From Lachnospiraceae bacterium (GTDB lineage Bacteria > Bacillota > Clostridia > Lachnospirales > Lachnospiraceae): a DNA stretch of 37,219 nucleotides. Below are positions 15,732-24,205 of the stretch, piece by piece. A program made the translations under genes and the position numbers. Location of the stretch: NCBI GenBank assembly GCA_017627275.1, contig JAGAHC010000018.1, positions 1 to 37,219 of the forward strand, read 5' to 3'. Below the pieces are notes generated by a model. The model was not told where the DNA came from. It searched no databases and worked only from the letters and a program-made list of their open reading frames with translations. Numbering within the stretch: the first letter of the stretch is position 1; each line of letters opens with the position of its first letter.

Positions 15732-16376
15732 TTAGCGGCGGAAACCTGCCCGGAAAATCTCCCGCAGTTCTTCTTTTTGCTCCTCGGTAAGAGGCAGATG
15801 CGGGTCGTCCCCCATTGCCGGGAGAGCGCCCTGGTGGTCATAGACGATCTCACCATCTTTAATATAGAAGATATGGGGCACATAGAGATGCCGGATCCCA
15901 TTGTTGTCGTACTCCAGACATTCGCCGAAGTACTCCGCAAAAAGGTCATAATCCGTTATGTCAAGATTGCTCTGCCAGGAGGGGTCTTTGCGGGTGTTGA
16001 GGCTGCCGACTTTGACGCCGGCTTCGAGCGCCGCGTCATTCACGTAGCGGATCGTCGCGTTGCACCAGGGGCAGTCCGGGAACGAGGTGAGCACCGCAAA
16101 GGTCTCTCCCCTGTCCATGAGCTCCAGGACGTCCTTCACCGTCATGTCAACGAAAACCGTCTCCTTGTCGTAGTCGGCAAGGCCCGCGTAGCCGGACATG
16201 TCCGCTTTCGGAAACTGCGCGAGGGGATCTTCTGCCGGAGTTTCCTCTTCGGCCTGCGGTGTCTCCTGCTGCTGGCTTTGCTGCGCGCCTTGCTGCGCGT
16301 TCGTCCCTGCGCAGCCGGAAGCTGCAAGAAGCAGGACGAACAGAATAGCCGACGCGAGTACAATTTTTTTACTCAT
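15732..16376 (-). CDS. Thioredoxin-fold lipoprotein (CPWC)
   Basis: The 214-residue protein has a lipoprotein signal with lipobox LLAASGC (Cys22), so it is tethered outside the membrane. A Gln/Glu/Pro-rich linker runs to about residue 55, and a thioredoxin-like domain follows. The redox motif is FPDCPWCN; YVPHIFYIKDGEIV carries the expected cis-proline strand. It probably oxidises or reduces thiols of exported proteins; the two large surface proteins and the base-like pilin nearby contain cysteines, whereas the backbone pilin does not. It starts 15 nt after the ATPase gene and ends about 290 nt before the adhesin start, so it may be cotranscribed with the former. The substrate is unknown. The ribosome site (GGGAA) is weak. 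Confidence 0.75.
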   Translation of the reverse strand: MSKKIVLASAILFVLLLAASGCAGTNAQQGAQQSQQQETPQAEEETPAEDPLAQFPKADMSGYAGLADYDKETVFVDMTVKDVLELMDRGETFAVLTSFPDCPWCNATIRYVNDAALEAGVKVGSLNTRKDPSWQSNLDITDYDLFAEYFGECLEYDNNGIRHLYVPHIFYIKDGEIVYDHQGALPAMGDDPHLPLTEEQKEELREIFRAGFRR

Positions 16377-16391
16377 TCTTGTATTCCCAAA

Positions 16392-17732
16392 CTACTGCAA
16401 CAAAAAAGCAAGATAATAGGGCATCGTGATCATATTTTCGTTTACTCCAACATTATTCTCACTTAGTTTAATGCTCTTTACAGCATGATATACGTCTTTG
16501 TTCTTTAACACCGTTTTAGCCGACTTGGTGTTTCCCGTCGTCGCCTTCACTTCAATAAGAGTGATTTCATCATTCTCTTTTGTAACAAAATCAATTTCCA
16601 GTCCGCTGTCTTTATGGAAATAGTAAAGAGCTTTGGCCTGTTTTGAAAAACAATCCGCAATAATATTTTCAAAAACGGCTCCTTTGTACATGCCCATTTC
16701 GCCGCTTAGTATTTTACCGGCACTACCTCTCTCGAGCATCGCAATAAACAGGCCGCTGTCTTGCATATACAGTTTGAAAATGTTTTCAACCTTGTTCCCT
16801 TCCAGCGGATCATCTATCGCACTTAAGTTATAACAGATATTGATAAGACCCGCGTCGTAAAGCCATTGTATTGCAGCCTGGTAGTTTTCGGATCGGCCCT
16901 TTTTTTCTAACTTTGCATATACGAATTTTTTGTTCTCTTTCGCCAATTGTGCAGGAATAGAATCAAAGACACGGTTGATCCTCGCCAATAACACTCTATC
17001 GACTTCCTCTTCTTCATCTTCATTTAAATGTTTACCGAAGTCATCCTTATATTTCTCTAAGAGATCCCTTTGTTCCCGATACACAATATTCATATCATTT
17101 GTCGATACAAATCGATCTACAATATACGGAAGGCCTCCTACACAAATATACTCCCTGAAATATCTAAGCATCGCAGAATGAACCGCATCGCGCACCGGCG
17201 TCCGGTCTCTGTAGCATTCCTTTATATAGTCAATGACAGGCTCCGATACCCCTTTTGCCCAGAGAAATTCCTCAAAGTCCATAGGCTTCATGTAGAGCGT
17301 GTGTTCAAAGCCCACCGGCACCCCTTTGCCTGTTTTTTTATTGTATCCTTTTATGCCAAGCAGAGAGCCCGTACAAATAATGTCGTATCTTCCGTCTTCC
17401 ATAAAAGGCTTGATGGCCGCCCTGGCTCCCGAACACTCCTGCACCTCATCAAAAATAATGCAGGTTCTCCCGGGAATAAAGCGCGCATCCGGAATGATGG
17501 CCGATAGATCCAGTGTGATTCTATCTACCGTAAGGTCGCCGTCAAAAGCCCGTTTCGCGGATATGTTTTTTTTGAAATCAATATATACTATGTTTTCATA
17601 GTTTTCTTCAGCGAAAGCTTTCACTATATATGTTTTTCCGGTTTGCCTAAGGCCCTTTATGACCAGTGCCTTTTTCTTTCCGGTATCGTTCTTCCAGGCC
17701 TCGATATCTCTGATAATCTTTCTTTTAAACAT
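16392..17732 (-). CDS. AAA-type ATP-binding protein with DUF4143 C terminus
   Basis: The 446-residue cytoplasmic protein belongs to the widespread AAA_14/DUF4143 family. The Walker A is GLRQTGKTY (about residues 26-34), the Walker B is CIIFDEVQEC, and a later region (LARINRVFDSIPAQLAKENKKF) is typical of DUF4143. The C terminus has a PD-(D/E)XK-like nuclease pattern (GLEIDFVTKENDEITLIEVKA). AAGGAG lies upstream of the ATG. Such genes are common, often mobile, and their job is unclear. The gene is noticeably richer in A/T than the surface-protein genes on both sides, suggesting separate acquisition. Positions 17733-17860 upstream hold no gene that I can see. Confidence 0.85.
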   Translation of the reverse strand: MFKRKIIRDIEAWKNDTGKKKALVIKGLRQTGKTYIVKAFAEENYENIVYIDFKKNISAKRAFDGDLTVDRITLDLSAIIPDARFIPGRTCIIFDEVQECSGARAAIKPFMEDGRYDIICTGSLLGIKGYNKKTGKGVPVGFEHTLYMKPMDFEEFLWAKGVSEPVIDYIKECYRDRTPVRDAVHSAMLRYFREYICVGGLPYIVDRFVSTNDMNIVYREQRDLLEKYKDDFGKHLNEDEEEEVDRVLLARINRVFDSIPAQLAKENKKFVYAKLEKKGRSENYQAAIQWLYDAGLINICYNLSAIDDPLEGNKVENIFKLYMQDSGLFIAMLERGSAGKILSGEMGMYKGAVFENIIADCFSKQAKALYYFHKDSGLEIDFVTKENDEITLIEVKATTGNTKSAKTVLKNKDVYHAVKSIKLSENNVGVNENMITMPYYLAFLLQ

Positions 17733-17860
17733 ACATAGATCTCCTTTTTATGATGCTACACTTTTTGTGGTCAGATTTCAATATTGTTTCGCACTTTTTT
17801 AAATGAGATTTAATCAATAAAACACACTTTTCTAACCCAGAATTCTATTCGCACAGGCAA

Positions 17861-17888
17861 TAAAAAGAGGCCGCAGGTTGCGGCCTCT
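17861..17888 (-). terminator. Rho-independent terminator of 978-aa surface protein gene
   Basis: A perfect 10-bp stem (AGAGGCCGCA, 17866-17875, with 17879-17888; 3-nt loop) is followed on the minus strand by TTTTTA. It begins just after the stop codon of the gene at 17912. Confidence 0.85.
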
Positions 17889-17911
17889 CAGGTTGGTCAG
17901 TATAAGGTTCT

Positions 17912-20848
17912 TTATCTGCGGCGTTTCAGAAGAAGTGCCGCAAAGGCCAGGATGGCGGCGATGCCGATGCCTCCCCAGAGGGCCATCCGGCTGCTGTCAC
18001 CGGTTGCCTGTGCCGCAGGGCCGGGGCTCGCCGGAGGCGGTGTCACGGGCTGCTCACCCGGGATCGGGGTGACGATGGGTTGTGCGGCCGGGGCGGCGGG
18101 AGCAGCAGAACTGCCGGAAGAGCTGCTGCCGGAGCCGGATTTCTTTTTGTCTTTCTGATACACGATGTATACGGTCGGCGGCTTGTCGTCCGCGCCGCTG
18201 ATGGTGTACGCTTCCGCCACGTCATCCGTCTTCCATCCGGAGATGCTCGGGTTCTTTACCGCGGGGAAGGTCTTGCCATTCGGGAAGGTCCAGTTGTCCG
18301 TCCAGACAATGCCGTTCTTGTCTGCTTTCGGGTTGTCCGGGTCATAGGTGCCTTCGCGCTTTGCGGGAAGTTCCTGCACTACTTCTTTGTGCGCGATCTT
18401 GCCGTCTTTGGTCTGATAGGTGTACTTGATCACGCGCTTGATCGTCTTTTCCTCTGTGGTATTGACGACGGTCGGCTTGTAGTTTGCCGTGCCGGTGAGG
18501 CCGTCCGCGTCCGTGACCTGCACAGTAACGCCGGAGGCGGTGCCCGTGAAATCGGGTTCCGGTTCAAAGGTCACTTCGCCGGTATCTTTATTAATGGTAT
18601 ATTTCCCTTCGCCGGGGACCGTGACACTGTCTGTCGGGTTGCCCGACTTATCCAGCAGGGTGTAGGCGCCGGTGGACGGGATGTCGGCCGTGCCTTTTTC
18701 AAAGACCGGGGTGCCGGTCTGGGATTGGCCCTTGCCGCCCTTGGAAGTCGCGTCTTTTCCTATCGGCGGATCCTGAAGGGTATTGGTGATCGTGCCGCCC
18801 GCAGCAACGATGCCGGTGTCGGGGTCAGCCGTATAGCCGGTCGGTACAGTCTCCTTCGCGTAGTAGGTAATAGGATCACCGTTGCTGTCAAAAGCAGGCA
18901 CGCCGGACCATTTAACAGTAATGCTGTTGCCGGAGCCGCTTTGCGTGGGCGTCGGCGGATCAACGGCCGCCGTAGACGCTGCGGCATCCGTGTAGAGTGT
19001 GAACATGCCTGCCACATCGCTCGGCCGCAGACCGTATTTATCGTTCTGGTCGTCCCAGGTCTTGGTGATCTCGACGTCCTTCTTGAGGGTGTTGGTGACG
19101 GTCGCCTGAAATACATCGTCCGGTTCGCGGCACTTGTTTTCTTTGCTCGGATCCGTCAGCGCGAAGCCGCCGTCGGCGGTGCGGTCTTCTTTATCCTTGC
19201 CGCTCCAGGATGCCTTCATATAGTCATTCGACACCGGGTCGTCGACCTCGGAAAGCGTGTAGGTGATGGCTGTCGTCGCATCTCCATTGGCATCGTAGTT
19301 GTAGATGGGCATCTTGGTCCAGGTGTGGACATCGTCGGAGGTCTGCGGGATCGCTTGCGAATCATCAAACCCCGCATCGGAAACGAGCTTCACATTGGCT
19401 GCCGCCGCCTTGCTGGCATCGTTCCAGACTTTGCTTACCTTGATGTCCGCCGTCGCTTTTTTCCAGGTGACGTAGATCTCGTGATCCTGGGTATTTGCCT
19501 GGTCGAAACTGTAGGTAAACTTGCCGCCGCCGAGGTATTTGAGCGTGCCGTTGCCGTCTGAGGAAGCGATCGTTGCACTGGCTTCCGGAGTATCCGGCAC
19601 CGTGTAGGTCGTGCCGTCCACGACGACTTTCTCCAATGTGTATCCTGTGTTTGGAGTCATCGTGTAGGTAACACTGGCCTTGGCATCGGGGACGACGTAG
19701 CGCTTCAAGCCATCCGGACCTGCGGGGAAACCGGAAGGAATACTGCCCTCCGGGAAACTGCCGCCGGGAAGTTCATCGCCGCTGGCGCCATTCTTATATG
19801 TTGCAATCTTGCCGTGTGGGCCAGAGCCGGACCAGATGCGGTGCGTGAGATCGCCGAGGGCGATGTATGAATTGTTTGAAAATGGACTGTTTGAGCTATT
19901 ATTTGTGCCACAGGGAGCATTTATCGTTACGGTGAAACCATTTTCACCAAAGGCAGCAAATCCCGCCTGATAGTTTCCGTCTGAGCCGGATACCCCGCCT
20001 GACGAATATGGGGGTTCGGGATTATACATAGCCTGCGTTCCTCCCCGCTGCACAAATGTAGAACCGTCATCTGTAATATACGTAAGGTTATCTGTGGGAT
20101 AAAAAACATTCTGGCTGTTATTAACGGTTGCCGTTTCAATTGAAGCATTATATCCATCGGCTCCATGATTATTCCGTAACGGCGAATAGGATCCTGCGCT
20201 ATTTCTGTTCTGATTGACTCCATTAACCGGAACTATAAAGTTGCCGCTTCCCCCATCAACCGATATCGAAACGGATTGTTCAACGGCGAATGCAAACACC
20301 ACGTTTCTTGCTGTCGGGCTGTTGCTCGCAGTGGTGACGATGTTTATACCATCCTTTGTATGATTGCTATTATAAATAGTTGCATAATCAGGCATAGCCG
20401 CATTGCCGCTTTGCGCAGTCATGACGCGTCCGATATCAACTGTTACTATTACATCCTTGTAGCTGCCGTCAGGCATGATGGCAGCTTTCTCGTATGTTGC
20501 AACATATTGTCCGGTAATCTCATTATCCTTTGTATCATGTGAGAGGGCACTGCCGAGAAGCCTCATTTGGGTACCGGAGCCATTAGTCTGCAACGCGTTG
20601 CTGTCATTATTCGTTATTACTATGCTGTCAGGGTCGGCATTGAACTTTTCTCTAACAAAATAGATTTCAGCAAGCGGCATCCCCGCCGCAAAGGTATTGG
20701 TCGCTACTCCTTCGTAGGCCTCGCCCCCGCTTCCTTCCTGCGTGGCGGCAAGCGCCGTGACCGCGCCTGTTGCGCCGCTCATCACCATCATCACTGTGAT
20801 CACGCATGCCATCAGGCGGACCAGTCTGCTCTTCATCGCTCTTTTCAT
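17912..20848 (-). CDS. Large wall-anchored surface protein with adhesin-shared module and Cna B/CshA domains
   Basis: The 978-residue precursor has a signal peptide (residues 1 to about 35, ALAATQ). Residues about 288-474 align by eye with residues 865-1057 of the giant adhesin: a GNY..GF.A.. opening, (V/Y)TYTMTPNTGYTLEKVVV against IVYTFTPKPGYALKDVYV, and a closing FTYSFD...EIYVTW. Cna B-like domains follow (KVSKVWND; EITKTWDD...LRPSD), then a CshA-type repeat (VTFEPEPDFTGTASG) and another beta domain (VYIVYQKDKK). A Ser/Ala/Pro wall-spanning linker leads to ATGDSS, a hydrophobic helix and KRRR, the same type of sorting signal as the 691-aa pilus protein. AGGGAG precedes the ATG. It is probably a second adhesin or fibril displayed with the pilus. 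The ligand is unknown. Confidence 0.75.
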   Translation of the reverse strand: MKRAMKSRLVRLMACVITVMMVMSGATGAVTALAATQEGSGGEAYEGVATNTFAAGMPLAEIYFVREKFNADPDSIVITNNDSNALQTNGSGTQMRLLGSALSHDTKDNEITGQYVATYEKAAIMPDGSYKDVIVTVDIGRVMTAQSGNAAMPDYATIYNSNHTKDGINIVTTASNSPTARNVVFAFAVEQSVSISVDGGSGNFIVPVNGVNQNRNSAGSYSPLRNNHGADGYNASIETATVNNSQNVFYPTDNLTYITDDGSTFVQRGGTQAMYNPEPPYSSGGVSGSDGNYQAGFAAFGENGFTVTINAPCGTNNSSNSPFSNNSYIALGDLTHRIWSGSGPHGKIATYKNGASGDELPGGSFPEGSIPSGFPAGPDGLKRYVVPDAKASVTYTMTPNTGYTLEKVVVDGTTYTVPDTPEASATIASSDGNGTLKYLGGGKFTYSFDQANTQDHEIYVTWKKATADIKVSKVWNDASKAAAANVKLVSDAGFDDSQAIPQTSDDVHTWTKMPIYNYDANGDATTAITYTLSEVDDPVSNDYMKASWSGKDKEDRTADGGFALTDPSKENKCREPDDVFQATVTNTLKKDVEITKTWDDQNDKYGLRPSDVAGMFTLYTDAAASTAAVDPPTPTQSGSGNSITVKWSGVPAFDSNGDPITYYAKETVPTGYTADPDTGIVAAGGTITNTLQDPPIGKDATSKGGKGQSQTGTPVFEKGTADIPSTGAYTLLDKSGNPTDSVTVPGEGKYTINKDTGEVTFEPEPDFTGTASGVTVQVTDADGLTGTANYKPTVVNTTEEKTIKRVIKYTYQTKDGKIAHKEVVQELPAKREGTYDPDNPKADKNGIVWTDNWTFPNGKTFPAVKNPSISGWKTDDVAEAYTISGADDKPPTVYIVYQKDKKKSGSGSSSSGSSAAPAAPAAQPIVTPIPGEQPVTPPPASPGPAAQATGDSSRMALWGGIGIAAILAFAALLLKRRR

Positions 20849-20931
20849 ATTATTCTCCCTGTCAGAGTTATATTTATCTCAACGAAAACAAGGCTGACCC
20901 CACGTGTTTTGTCAGGTCAACATGCAAAATT

Positions 20932-20961
20932 AATATACACTATATCTTGTGGGATTGTAAA
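20932..20961 (-). promoter_or_regulatory. Putative promoter of 978-aa surface protein gene
   Basis: On the minus strand TTTACA (20956-20961) and TATATT (20932-20937) are 18 bp apart in AT-rich DNA, about 85 nt upstream of the start codon. It resembles the pilus operon promoter candidate. By eye only. Confidence 0.4.
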
Positions 20962-20990
20962 ACTGTCCCTGACGATTCCTGCGGTTTTGA

Positions 20991-21023
20991 AGGAACCACT
21001 TTCTTCTGAAGAAAGTGGTTCCT
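20991..21023. repeat. Dispersed palindrome, copy 2
   Basis: A perfect 33-nt palindrome: AGGAACCACTTTCTTC, a central T, then its complement. It lies between the divergent 978-aa surface protein gene and the second rpn gene. The outer bases match the copy at 1083; the centre matches the copy at 29909. Confidence 0.8.
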
Positions 21024-21079
21024 GTTGACCTTCCTTCATGGGAGTGCTATTCTCACTTCACTAACTGCGCTCAGCCGCA

Positions 21080-21228
21080 ATCCAAACCGGCTACGCAGTG
21101 TCAAGACAAGTCTTTCGTGGAATTCTCCACATCCATTCCTTGCTTGACGAAACTTGATAACAGGCAGGGAGAAAGTTGTCTTCCTGTCTCATCGGCATCT
21201 GTTCCAGATGCAGAACAGGAGGAAGTCT
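21080..21228 (+). promoter_or_regulatory. Structured 5' leader of rpn gene (copy 2)
   Basis: It matches the leader at 1-190 from ATCCAAACCGG to the ribosome site, minus the extra hairpin of copy 1. Pairings: outer stem 21097-21105 with 21143-21148 plus 21152-21154 (same GAA bulge); 21117-21121/21126-21130; 21163-21171/21180-21188; 21195-21201/21205-21211. The last hairpin (GCATCTG/CAGATGC) replaces GTGCCG/CGGCAC of copy 1 yet sits at the same 5-nt distance from AGGAGG. Changed bases with kept pairing argue for a selected structure. Confidence 0.6.
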
Positions 21229-22035
21229 ATGACAAATCTTGAATCTCTTACTATCCAAAACCGTTTGATCTTTGCCCATGTCATGAGCAAGGAGGAAAAC
21301 TGCCTGCCTCTTCTCAAGATGCTCTTCCCCCATCTCAACATTTTACGGATCGAATATGTGGAGGCGGAGAAAACTGTGGAAGACACCCTTGTTTCCAAGG
21401 GCGTTCGTTTCGATGTATATGTGAAGGACGTGGAAGGCAGGGCCTTCACGCTGGAGATGCAGGTGGAGAACACCCGAAGCCTTCCCAGGCGCAGCAGGTA
21501 TTATTCTTCTATGATGGATGTGGATCTTTTGCAAAAGAGCGAATCCTATGACGCTCTGGCCCCGGCATATGTGGTGTTCATCTGCCCGTTTGACCTGTTT
21601 GGCAAAGGGTTACATAGATACACCTTTCGCAACACCTGCCTGGAAGATGGTACAATAGAATTGGGCGATCGCTCTGAGAAGATCTTCCTGAATGCCAAAG
21701 GCACAGCCGATGACGTCCCGGAGGAGTTAAAAGACTTTTTAGAGTACGTCGCCGGGAGTTATGAGGGGAAAGACGCATACGTTGAAAAGCTGAATCTGGC
21801 TGTGCAGGACGCAAGGCAAAGCATCAGCAGGAAGCGGGGCTATATGAACTACATAGACGAAATGAAGCATGAGCGGTATGAAGGTCGCGAAGAAGGTCGT
21901 GAAGAAGGCCGTGCCGAGGAGCGCGGGAACACCGAGCGGGAGCGCAAGCGGGCAGAGGAAGCGGAAGCCCAACTGCAACAAACCAGAGAATATGTTGAGT
22001 CCCTCGAAAAGGAATTAAAAGCATTGCGCGGATGA
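21229..22035 (+). CDS. Rpn family recombination-promoting nuclease / putative transposase, paralogue 2
   Basis: The 268-residue protein starts at the ATG 6 nt after AGGAGG; an ATG 25 codons upstream lies within the leader and lacks a ribosome site. The nuclease core shows RFDVYV (Asp62) and FTLEMQ (Glu76-x-Gln78), then RSRYYSSMMD and YVVFICPFD, as in Rpn/PD-(D/E)XK transposase proteins with a different N-terminal subtype from the gene at 191. The tail (GREEGREEGRAEER, NTERERKRAEEAEAQL) is almost the same as in that gene, so core and tail have evolved at different rates. A possible internal start lies at codon 206. It lies between the surface-protein region and the leucine operon, whose promoter begins 17 nt after the stop codon. 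Confidence 0.85.
   Translation: MTNLESLTIQNRLIFAHVMSKEENCLPLLKMLFPHLNILRIEYVEAEKTVEDTLVSKGVRFDVYVKDVEGRAFTLEMQVENTRSLPRRSRYYSSMMDVDLLQKSESYDALAPAYVVFICPFDLFGKGLHRYTFRNTCLEDGTIELGDRSEKIFLNAKGTADDVPEELKDFLEYVAGSYEGKDAYVEKLNLAVQDARQSISRKRGYMNYIDEMKHERYEGREEGREEGRAEERGNTERERKRAEEAEAQLQQTREYVESLEKELKALRG
21844..22035 (+). other. Candidate intragenic start, Rpn paralogue 2 C-terminal protein
   Basis: An in-frame ATG at 21844 (codon 206) follows CAGGAAGCGGGGC and would give about 63 residues starting MNYIDEMKHERYEG and holding only the EEGR/coiled-coil tail. The ribosome site is weaker than in the first rpn gene. Position relative to the tail is comparable. Use is inference. Confidence 0.35.
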
Positions 22036-22051
22036 TTCCTCCGGTTTTGTA

Positions 22052-22081
22052 TTGACAACCCCGAACGGCTTTTGATAAAAT
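22052..22081 (+). promoter_or_regulatory. Sigma-A promoter of leucine operon
   Basis: TTGACA (22052-22057) and TAAAAT (22076-22081) are separated by 18 bp, directly upstream of the T-box leader. The expected start of transcription is near 22088. Confidence 0.65.
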
Positions 22082-22104
22082 TTCAAACAATTTCATATAC
22101 AAAT

Positions 22105-22373
22105 GCTATGACAGGGAGAAAAACAGATCCCATCGCGTTCCAGAGAGCTGCCGGGCGGTGCGAGGCAGTACCGAGGTTTCTGTGTCACTGGCCCTCGAGC
22201 AGCACAGGCGAACTCCGCAAGAAATTAGTCTGTGACGGAAGCCCACCGTAACAGGGGCAGCGATTGTCAGATCGTGCAGAGTGGTCGGACGTAACGTCCG
22301 GCAACGGGAGTGGTACCGCGGGATTAACTCGTCTCTCAAAAGATAGAAGTCTTTTGAGAGACGTTTTGTTTTG
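22105..22373 (+). promoter_or_regulatory. T-box leader (probably tRNA-Leu) with terminator, controls leu operon
   Basis: The leader has the conserved T-box core GGAGTGGTACCGCGG (about 22307-22321) and a stem-III-type hairpin GGACGTAACGTCC just upstream. It ends in a strong terminator: a perfect 14-bp stem (22330-22343/22350-22363) followed by a T-rich run. Uncharged tRNA should favour readthrough into leuA. A CTC triplet at 22194-22196 in the stem I region is a plausible specifier codon for leucine, fitting the genes downstream; I did not fold the whole RNA, so the specifier is tentative. Confidence 0.9.
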
Positions 22374-22393
22374 TAAAGAAAGGAATGAACGAC

Positions 22394-24124
22394 ATGATGG
22401 ACGCGACCAAGTACAGGACAGGCTACTATCCGCCGCCGGAAGAGAGCTTTGACTGGGTGAAGAAGGATCACATCGAGAAGGCGCCCGTGTGGTGCAGTGT
22501 GGATCTGCGCGACGGGAACCAGGCGCTGATCGTGCCGATGGATCTGCATGAGAAGCTGGAGTTTTTCCAGCTGCTGATCGACATCGGCTTCAAGGAGATC
22601 GAGGTGGGCTTCCCCGCCGCGAGCGAGACGGAGTATATTTTCCTGCGTACCATCATCGAGAAGAACATGATCCCGGACGATGTGACGATCCAGGTGCTGA
22701 CGCAGTGCAGGGACCACATCATCCGCCGGACGTTTGAGGCCATCAAAGGCGCGCCGCGGGCCATCGTGCATTTTTATAATTCCACCTCGGTCGCGCAGCG
22801 CGAGCAGGTCTTTAAAAAGAGCAAGGAAGAGATCAAGGAGATCGCGGTCGAAGGCGCGAAGCTCGTGAAGCAGCTTTCCGGGGAGTACGACGGGAACTTC
22901 CTTTTCGAGTACAGTCCGGAGAGTTTCACCGGGACGGAGCCGGAGTATGCGGTCGAGGTGTGCAACGCCGTGCTCGACATCATGGAGCCGACGCCGGAGC
23001 GTCCGATGATCATCAACCTTCCCGTGACGGTAGAGATGAGTCTGCCGCACGTGTATGCGAACCAGATCGAATGGTGCAGCAAGAATCTGAAGCACCGCGA
23101 CAGCGTCATCCTTTCCACACATCCGCACAACGACCGCGGGACGGGCGTGGCGGACGCGGAGCTTGCGGTGCTCGCGGGGGCACAGCGCGTCGAGTGCTGT
23201 CTCTTCGGCAACGGCGAGCGCACCGGGAATGTCGACGCGGTGACGCTTGCCATGAATATGTATACGCACGGCGTGGATCCGGGACTTGATTTTTCGAACA
23301 TGCCGGCCATCATCGAAAAGTACGAGCGGCTCACCAACATGGAAGTGCACGCGCGTCAGCCTTACGCGGGAAGCCTTGTGTTTGCCGCCTTCTCGGGTTC
23401 GCACCAGGACGCGATCGCGAAGGGCATGACCTATTACCGGCAGAACGCGCAGCACGAATGGAACTGCCCGTACATTCCGCTGGATCCGACGGATATCGGG
23501 CGCACGTACGATGCGGACGTCATTCGCATCAACAGCCAGAGCGGCAAGGGCGGGATCGGCTTCCTGCTCGAGGAAAACTTCGGGTACTCTCTTCCGCCGA
23601 AGATGCGCGAGGAACTGGGCTACCGCGTCAAGAGCATTTCCGATCATCTGCATAAGGAGCTTTCCGTACGCGAAGTCTGCGATGTGTTTGAGCAGACCTA
23701 CCTCGACAAGGTGGCGCCGCTCGATGTGACGGAGGTGGCCTTCGTTGAGAAGGACGGCGTGGTGTTCGGCAATGTCACGATCGAGCTGAACGGCGTTTCG
23801 CATACGTACAAGGCGCAGGGCAACGGCCGCCTGAACGCGGTGACGAACGCCATCAAGGAAGCCATCGGGATGTATTTCCAGCTGGAGAAGTATTCCGAGC
23901 ATTCGCTGGACGTCGGCTCGACGTCGCGCGCCTGCAGCTATGTGCGCGTGCGCTGGGATGACAAGACGACGTCCTGGGGCGCGGGGACGGATACGGACAT
24001 CATCCGCTCCGGCATCAAGGCGCTGGTCTCGGCCGTCAATATGAACGCCGAAGCCTTTGCGGCAAAGAATCCGCACGCGACGGCGATCCCGGCGACGGAG
24101 CGCGCCTGGGCCGCGGCAAAGTAA
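22394..24124 (+). CDS. leuA: 2-isopropylmalate synthase
   Basis: This enzyme condenses acetyl-CoA with 2-oxoisovalerate, the committed step of leucine synthesis. The N-terminal TIM barrel shows VWCSVDLRDGNQALIVPMD, EVGFPAAS, and the metal-binding STHPHNDRGTG, with GNGERTGNVD after it. The C-terminal portion (about residues 430-550, VTEVAFVEKDGV...GSTSRACSYVRV) is the leucine-responsive regulatory domain. The sequence resembles the type-2 LeuA group with WCSVDLRDGNQ. AAAGGA lies 9 nt before the ATG chosen here; an ATG at 22385 is too close to it. First gene after the T-box. Confidence 0.95.
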   Translation: MMDATKYRTGYYPPPEESFDWVKKDHIEKAPVWCSVDLRDGNQALIVPMDLHEKLEFFQLLIDIGFKEIEVGFPAASETEYIFLRTIIEKNMIPDDVTIQVLTQCRDHIIRRTFEAIKGAPRAIVHFYNSTSVAQREQVFKKSKEEIKEIAVEGAKLVKQLSGEYDGNFLFEYSPESFTGTEPEYAVEVCNAVLDIMEPTPERPMIINLPVTVEMSLPHVYANQIEWCSKNLKHRDSVILSTHPHNDRGTGVADAELAVLAGAQRVECCLFGNGERTGNVDAVTLAMNMYTHGVDPGLDFSNMPAIIEKYERLTNMEVHARQPYAGSLVFAAFSGSHQDAIAKGMTYYRQNAQHEWNCPYIPLDPTDIGRTYDADVIRINSQSGKGGIGFLLEENFGYSLPPKMREELGYRVKSISDHLHKELSVREVCDVFEQTYLDKVAPLDVTEVAFVEKDGVVFGNVTIELNGVSHTYKAQGNGRLNAVTNAIKEAIGMYFQLEKYSEHSLDVGSTSRACSYVRVRWDDKTTSWGAGTDTDIIRSGIKALVSAVNMNAEAFAAKNPHATAIPATERAWAAAK

Positions 24125-24140
24125 GGGGAGTTGGGAAGGA

Positions 24141-24186
24141 AGGGACCAATGTCCAAGGGACCAATGTCCCTGGGACAGTGGTTCCT
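24141..24186. repeat. Dispersed palindrome, degenerate copy in leuA-leuC gap
   Basis: A half unit AGGGACCAATGTCC (24141-24154) is followed by a palindrome 24156-24186 (AGGGACCAATGTCCC, central T, GGGACAGTGGTTCCT) with two mismatched pairs. It lies between leuA and the leuC ribosome site, so it could form a hairpin within the operon message. Confidence 0.65.
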
Positions 24187-24205
24187 CAATAAAGGAGAAA
24201 AAATC

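Noticed and set aside
18080-19561. 493-codon open frame on the plus strand opposite the 978-aa surface protein
   Set aside because: Antisense shadow: the minus strand has signal peptide, known domains, sorting signal and terminator; the plus-strand product has none.
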